Source of the DNA: Actinomycetota bacterium
GTDB taxonomy: Bacteria > Actinomycetota > Thermoleophilia > Solirubrobacterales > 70-9
Reading direction: 5' to 3'
Assembly: GCA_005885405.1 (NCBI GenBank)
Contig: VAYN01000017.1
Coordinates: 1-53,043 of the forward strand
Length of the DNA: 53,043 nucleotides
The translations under genes were made by a program, and so were the position numbers. The notes beneath the pieces are model-generated. The model searched no databases. It saw only the letters and a program-made list of their open reading frames with translations, and was not told the origin of the DNA. Shown here piece after piece: positions 50,636 through 53,043 of this stretch (its first letter is position 1; the number at the start of each line of letters is the position of its first letter).

Positions 50636-52478
50636 CGACCGCGAGCCTATCGTCGCCGCGGTCGTTGCGGACCTCGAAGCGCCGGTTCGGCGACCACTGC
50701 TGGAAGAACGATTCGGCGTCCTGGGGACTGAGCGGCCGGGTGAAGAGGAAGCCCTGACCGTTGTCGCACTCCTTATCGCGGATCAGCGAGAGGTCCTGGG
50801 GACGCTCGATCCCCTCTGCGGTCGTCTCGATCTCTAGCGCTTTGCCGAGCTGGACGAGGGTGTGGAGGAGGATCTCGTTCTCGCCTCCCTCGGCCAGCTG
50901 CGAGACGAAGGAGCGGTCGATCTTCAGTACGTCGACCGGAAATTTCCGCAGGTGCGCCATCGAGGAATAGCCGGTGCCGAAGTCGTCGACGGCGATCCTG
51001 ACCCCCAGCTCTTTCAGCGCGTGCAGTCGCCGCGCCGTTTCTTCGGCGTTGCTCATCAGGCTCGTCTCGGTGATCTCGAGCGTCAGCGCCTCCGGCGGCA
51101 GCCCGCTCGCCTCCAGCGCGGAGACGACGTCGTCAATCAGATCGTCGGTGTCCAGCTGCAACTGGGAGACGTTGACCGAGAGCCCCAACGGCCGCTCCTC
51201 CTGTTGCCAGCGGGCAGCCTGGACGCAGGCCTCCTTCAGGACCCAGGCGCCGACCTCGACGATCAGCTTCGAGTCCTCGAGCAGCGGGATGAACTCCTCC
51301 GGCTGGACGACCCCCCGGCCCGGGCGGCGCCAGCGGATCAGCGCCTCGACCCCGGTCGGGACCATCGTCTGCAGGTCGAAGGTGGGCTGGTAGACGAGGA
51401 AGAACTCGCCGCTGGCGAGCGCGCTCTGCAGGTCCATCTCGATTTCAAGCCGCGACTGCACCTCGTCCTCCATCCCGGACTCGAAAACGAGGAAGCGGCT
51501 CTTGCCGCCCCACTTGGCCCGGTACATGGCGATGTCGGCATCGCGCAGCATCTCTTCGGCGGAGGCGCGGACCCCGGTCGCGATACCGATGCTGGCGTTG
51601 ACGTGCACCAGGGTCTCGCCGCCCTCCCCGAGCGAGAACGGCTCGCTGAACGCTTCCAGCAAGCGCTCGGCGACAAGCTCAGGGCCGGCGGCCAGCGACA
51701 TCCCCTCGGCGACGACGACGAACTCGTCGCCCCCCATTCGACCCAAGGCGTCGGTCTCCCGGATCACGCCTTCGAGCCGTTCGGCGACGGCGCAGAGCAG
51801 TTCGTCCCCGGTCGCGTGACCGAGCGAGTCGTTGATCGCCTTGAAGTTGTCGAGGTCGACGAACAGTGCCGCTACTGGCTCGGAGTTGTGGCGAGCGCGG
51901 GTAAGGGTCTGTTCGATTCGGTCGAGGATCAGGGTCCGGTTCGGGAGGCCGGTCAGCGCGTCATGGGTGGCGAGGAAGACGAGTTCTTTCTCGCGGCTGG
52001 TCAGTTCCTCATGGGCACGCTGGCGCTCGTCCTCGAAGGACTGGCACATCCGAACCAGGGTGACGTCGAGGCTGCGCTGGACCATCCCCCGCGCGGTTGC
52101 CAGCGTCGCGGGGGTGAGGTCGAGGTCGGCGGCGCTCTCGTCGAGCACCTCGAGAGTGGCGTCGCGCCAGCGCAGGCAGCGTTTCGTCACCTCGTTCAGC
52201 GCGGCCTCGCGCTGGGAGGCGAGCTGGGCGAAGATCCGCCACGACTCCTGCCCGACCTCGCGAGCGACCGCCTCGCCCTCGCCGGCCATCCAGCGGGCGA
52301 CGGCGACGGTGGAGACGGTGCCGACGTCCTCGAAGCTGTCTTCGACAACGCGGTCCAGTGTCTTCAAGGATTCGGCCGAGCTGCGCATCATCCGCGCCAC
52401 CACCTCGGTGGTGCGCGCGCTCAACTCCTGCCCCAGCCGCGAGAGCTCGGTGGCCTCCATGGAGCGCCCATCGGCCAC
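50586..52478 (-). CDS. GGDEF-EAL c-di-GMP turnover protein
   Basis: A 630-residue soluble protein with three parts. A helical N-terminal region (about 1-165, unknown sensor, including an E-rich helix before THDALTGLPNR) is followed by a GGDEF domain (about 165-330) and an EAL domain (about 345-605). The cyclase site is RMGGDEF, preceded by RETD, an intact inhibitory RxxD. The EAL domain has EALIRW, NVSQLQL, EITETSLM, DDFGTGYSS, KIDRSFV and TTAEGIE, all needed for phosphodiesterase activity. Both activities may therefore be real. The start is GTG at 52478, with ATG at 52460 possible. It is divergent from the bisphosphatase gene across about 90 bp. Confidence 0.93.
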   Translation of the reverse strand: MADGRSMEATELSRLGQELSARTTEVVARMMRSSAESLKTLDRVVEDSFEDVGTVSTVAVARWMAGEGEAVAREVGQESWRIFAQLASQREAALNEVTKRCLRWRDATLEVLDESAADLDLTPATLATARGMVQRSLDVTLVRMCQSFEDERQRAHEELTSREKELVFLATHDALTGLPNRTLILDRIEQTLTRARHNSEPVAALFVDLDNFKAINDSLGHATGDELLCAVAERLEGVIRETDALGRMGGDEFVVVAEGMSLAAGPELVAERLLEAFSEPFSLGEGGETLVHVNASIGIATGVRASAEEMLRDADIAMYRAKWGGKSRFLVFESGMEDEVQSRLEIEMDLQSALASGEFFLVYQPTFDLQTMVPTGVEALIRWRRPGRGVVQPEEFIPLLEDSKLIVEVGAWVLKEACVQAARWQQEERPLGLSVNVSQLQLDTDDLIDDVVSALEASGLPPEALTLEITETSLMSNAEETARRLHALKELGVRIAVDDFGTGYSSMAHLRKFPVDVLKIDRSFVSQLAEGGENEILLHTLVQLGKALEIETTAEGIERPQDLSLIRDKECDNGQGFLFTRPLSPQDAESFFQQWSPNRRFEVRNDRGDDRLAVDGSLGSDAAAAGTDAR

Positions 52479-52565
52479 CGGCTGAGAGGTCTTGAGTGGT
52501 GGTCATCACTTGGCACGGATTTCGATTGGGGCAAACGTCCAAGTCAGGAGGCCGGCGCCGCTCCC

Positions 52566-53043
52566 ACGGCCGCCAAGCCCGACCGCAACCTCGCTCTCGA
52601 GCTCGTCCGCGTTACCGAGGCCGCTGCCCTCGCGAGTGCCCGCTGGTCCGGCCGGGGCGACAAGATCGCCGCCGATCAGGCGGCGGTCGACGCGATGCGC
52701 CACGTCCTCGATTCAGTCTCGATGGACGGCACCGTCGTCATCGGCGAGGGCGAGAAGGACGAGGCACCAATGCTCTACAACGGCGAGGGGATCGGCGACG
52801 GCACGCCGCCGGTCGTCGACATCGCCGTCGACCCGCTCGAGGGGACCAGGCTCTGCGCCTTGGGGATGCCAAGCGCAATCGCGGTGATCGCTCTGGCCGA
52901 GCGCGGCACGATGTTCGACCCCGGCCCCTGCGTCTACATGGAGAAGATGGCGGGCGGGGAAGAGATCGCCGACCTGCTCGATCTTGACCGGCCGCTGCCG
53001 GAGACCTTGAAGCTGATCGCCCAGCGCAAGGGCGGCTCGGTCG
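52566..53043 (+). CDS. glpX: Fructose-1,6-bisphosphatase class II (GlpX), 5' part
   Basis: The first about 160 residues of a GlpX-type bisphosphatase; the rest lies beyond the window. It catalyses the gluconeogenic step fructose-1,6-bisphosphate to fructose-6-phosphate. Seen are DRNLALELVRVTEAAALASA, GRGDKIAADQAAVDAMR, VIGEGEKDEAPMLYNGE, VAVDPLEGT-type metal motif (IAVDPLEGTRL) and ERGTMFDPGPCVYMEK, all as in actinobacterial GlpX. No ATG, GTG or TTG occurs in frame at the expected place. An AGGAGG box (52546-52551) precedes, at 14 nt, an ACG (52566) where relatives have ATG, so a rare ACG start or a point change is inferred. Confidence 0.85.

Overview
The window is a 53 kb stretch of high-GC chromosome densely packed with genes on both strands. 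The gene set points to an actinobacterium, most likely class Thermoleophilia (Solirubrobacterales-like). The evidence is F420-type luciferase-like oxidoreductases, ergothioneine genes (egtB, egtD), DrrA-type ABC exporters, a three-subunit transhydrogenase, DUF2277, DUF5679 and DUF6328 proteins, and many GTG/TTG starts with 4-nt GTGA/ATGA overlaps. The assignment is by gene content only. I see no phage, IS element or CRISPR array.

Layout. 1-7318 (+): the 3' part of a multicopper oxidase, a PAS-GGDEF diguanylate cyclase, a TrmH/SpoU RNA methyltransferase, a SHOCT membrane protein, a coiled-coil NlpC/P60 wall hydrolase and acetyl-CoA synthetase. 7348-9517 (-): a voltage-gated-type channel with an aberrant pore filter and an orphan amino-acid binding protein. 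9577-9822 (-): an apparent independent RNA gene with promoter, tRNA-like fold and terminator; this is the best candidate for something undescribed. 9887-14177: two MFS exporters, DUF2277, an anchored lamin-tail/excalibur protein and a MarR regulator with a clear palindromic operator. 14306-19914 (-): a nucleoside-salvage pair (mtnP, mtaD) translationally coupled to an osmoprotectant ABC transporter whose ATPase gene is frameshifted. 19936-23698: photolyase, DUF6328 and a coupled PAS / metallo-beta-lactamase / HD alarmone-hydrolase operon. 23824-27570: a two-permease ABC exporter divergent from MarR-plsC. 27632-29629 (-): ECF sigma, anti-sigma and secreted-repeat lipoprotein operon plus a tiny DUF5679 protein. 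29824-32463 (+): thiolase, enoyl-CoA hydratase and thioesterase. 32460-35859 (-): GCS2 ligase, class-I amidotransferase and circularly permuted ATP-grasp operon. 35923-42348: P-type ATPase, LLM oxidoreductase and pntAa-pntAb-pntB. 42345-48225: a broken M14 carboxypeptidase, a pilin-like secreted protein, egtB-egtD, and divergent aguA/aguB for agmatine to putrescine. 48226-49690: a lower-GC patch with two unknown genes. 49703-53043: a second LLM oxidoreductase, a GGDEF-EAL protein and the 5' part of class II fructose-1,6-bisphosphatase.

Recurring themes are redox and thiol protection (ergothioneine, transhydrogenase, F420 enzymes), polyamine and nucleoside salvage, nucleotide signalling (two c-di-GMP proteins and an alarmone hydrolase) and cell-envelope proteins. 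Palindromic DNA is prominent. One family shares an identical 15-nt arm at two loci: between mtnP and mtaD, and in frame inside egtB. Two genes carry internal deletions with frameshifts that remove essential motifs. These may be real pseudogenes or assembly errors in GC-rich sequence.
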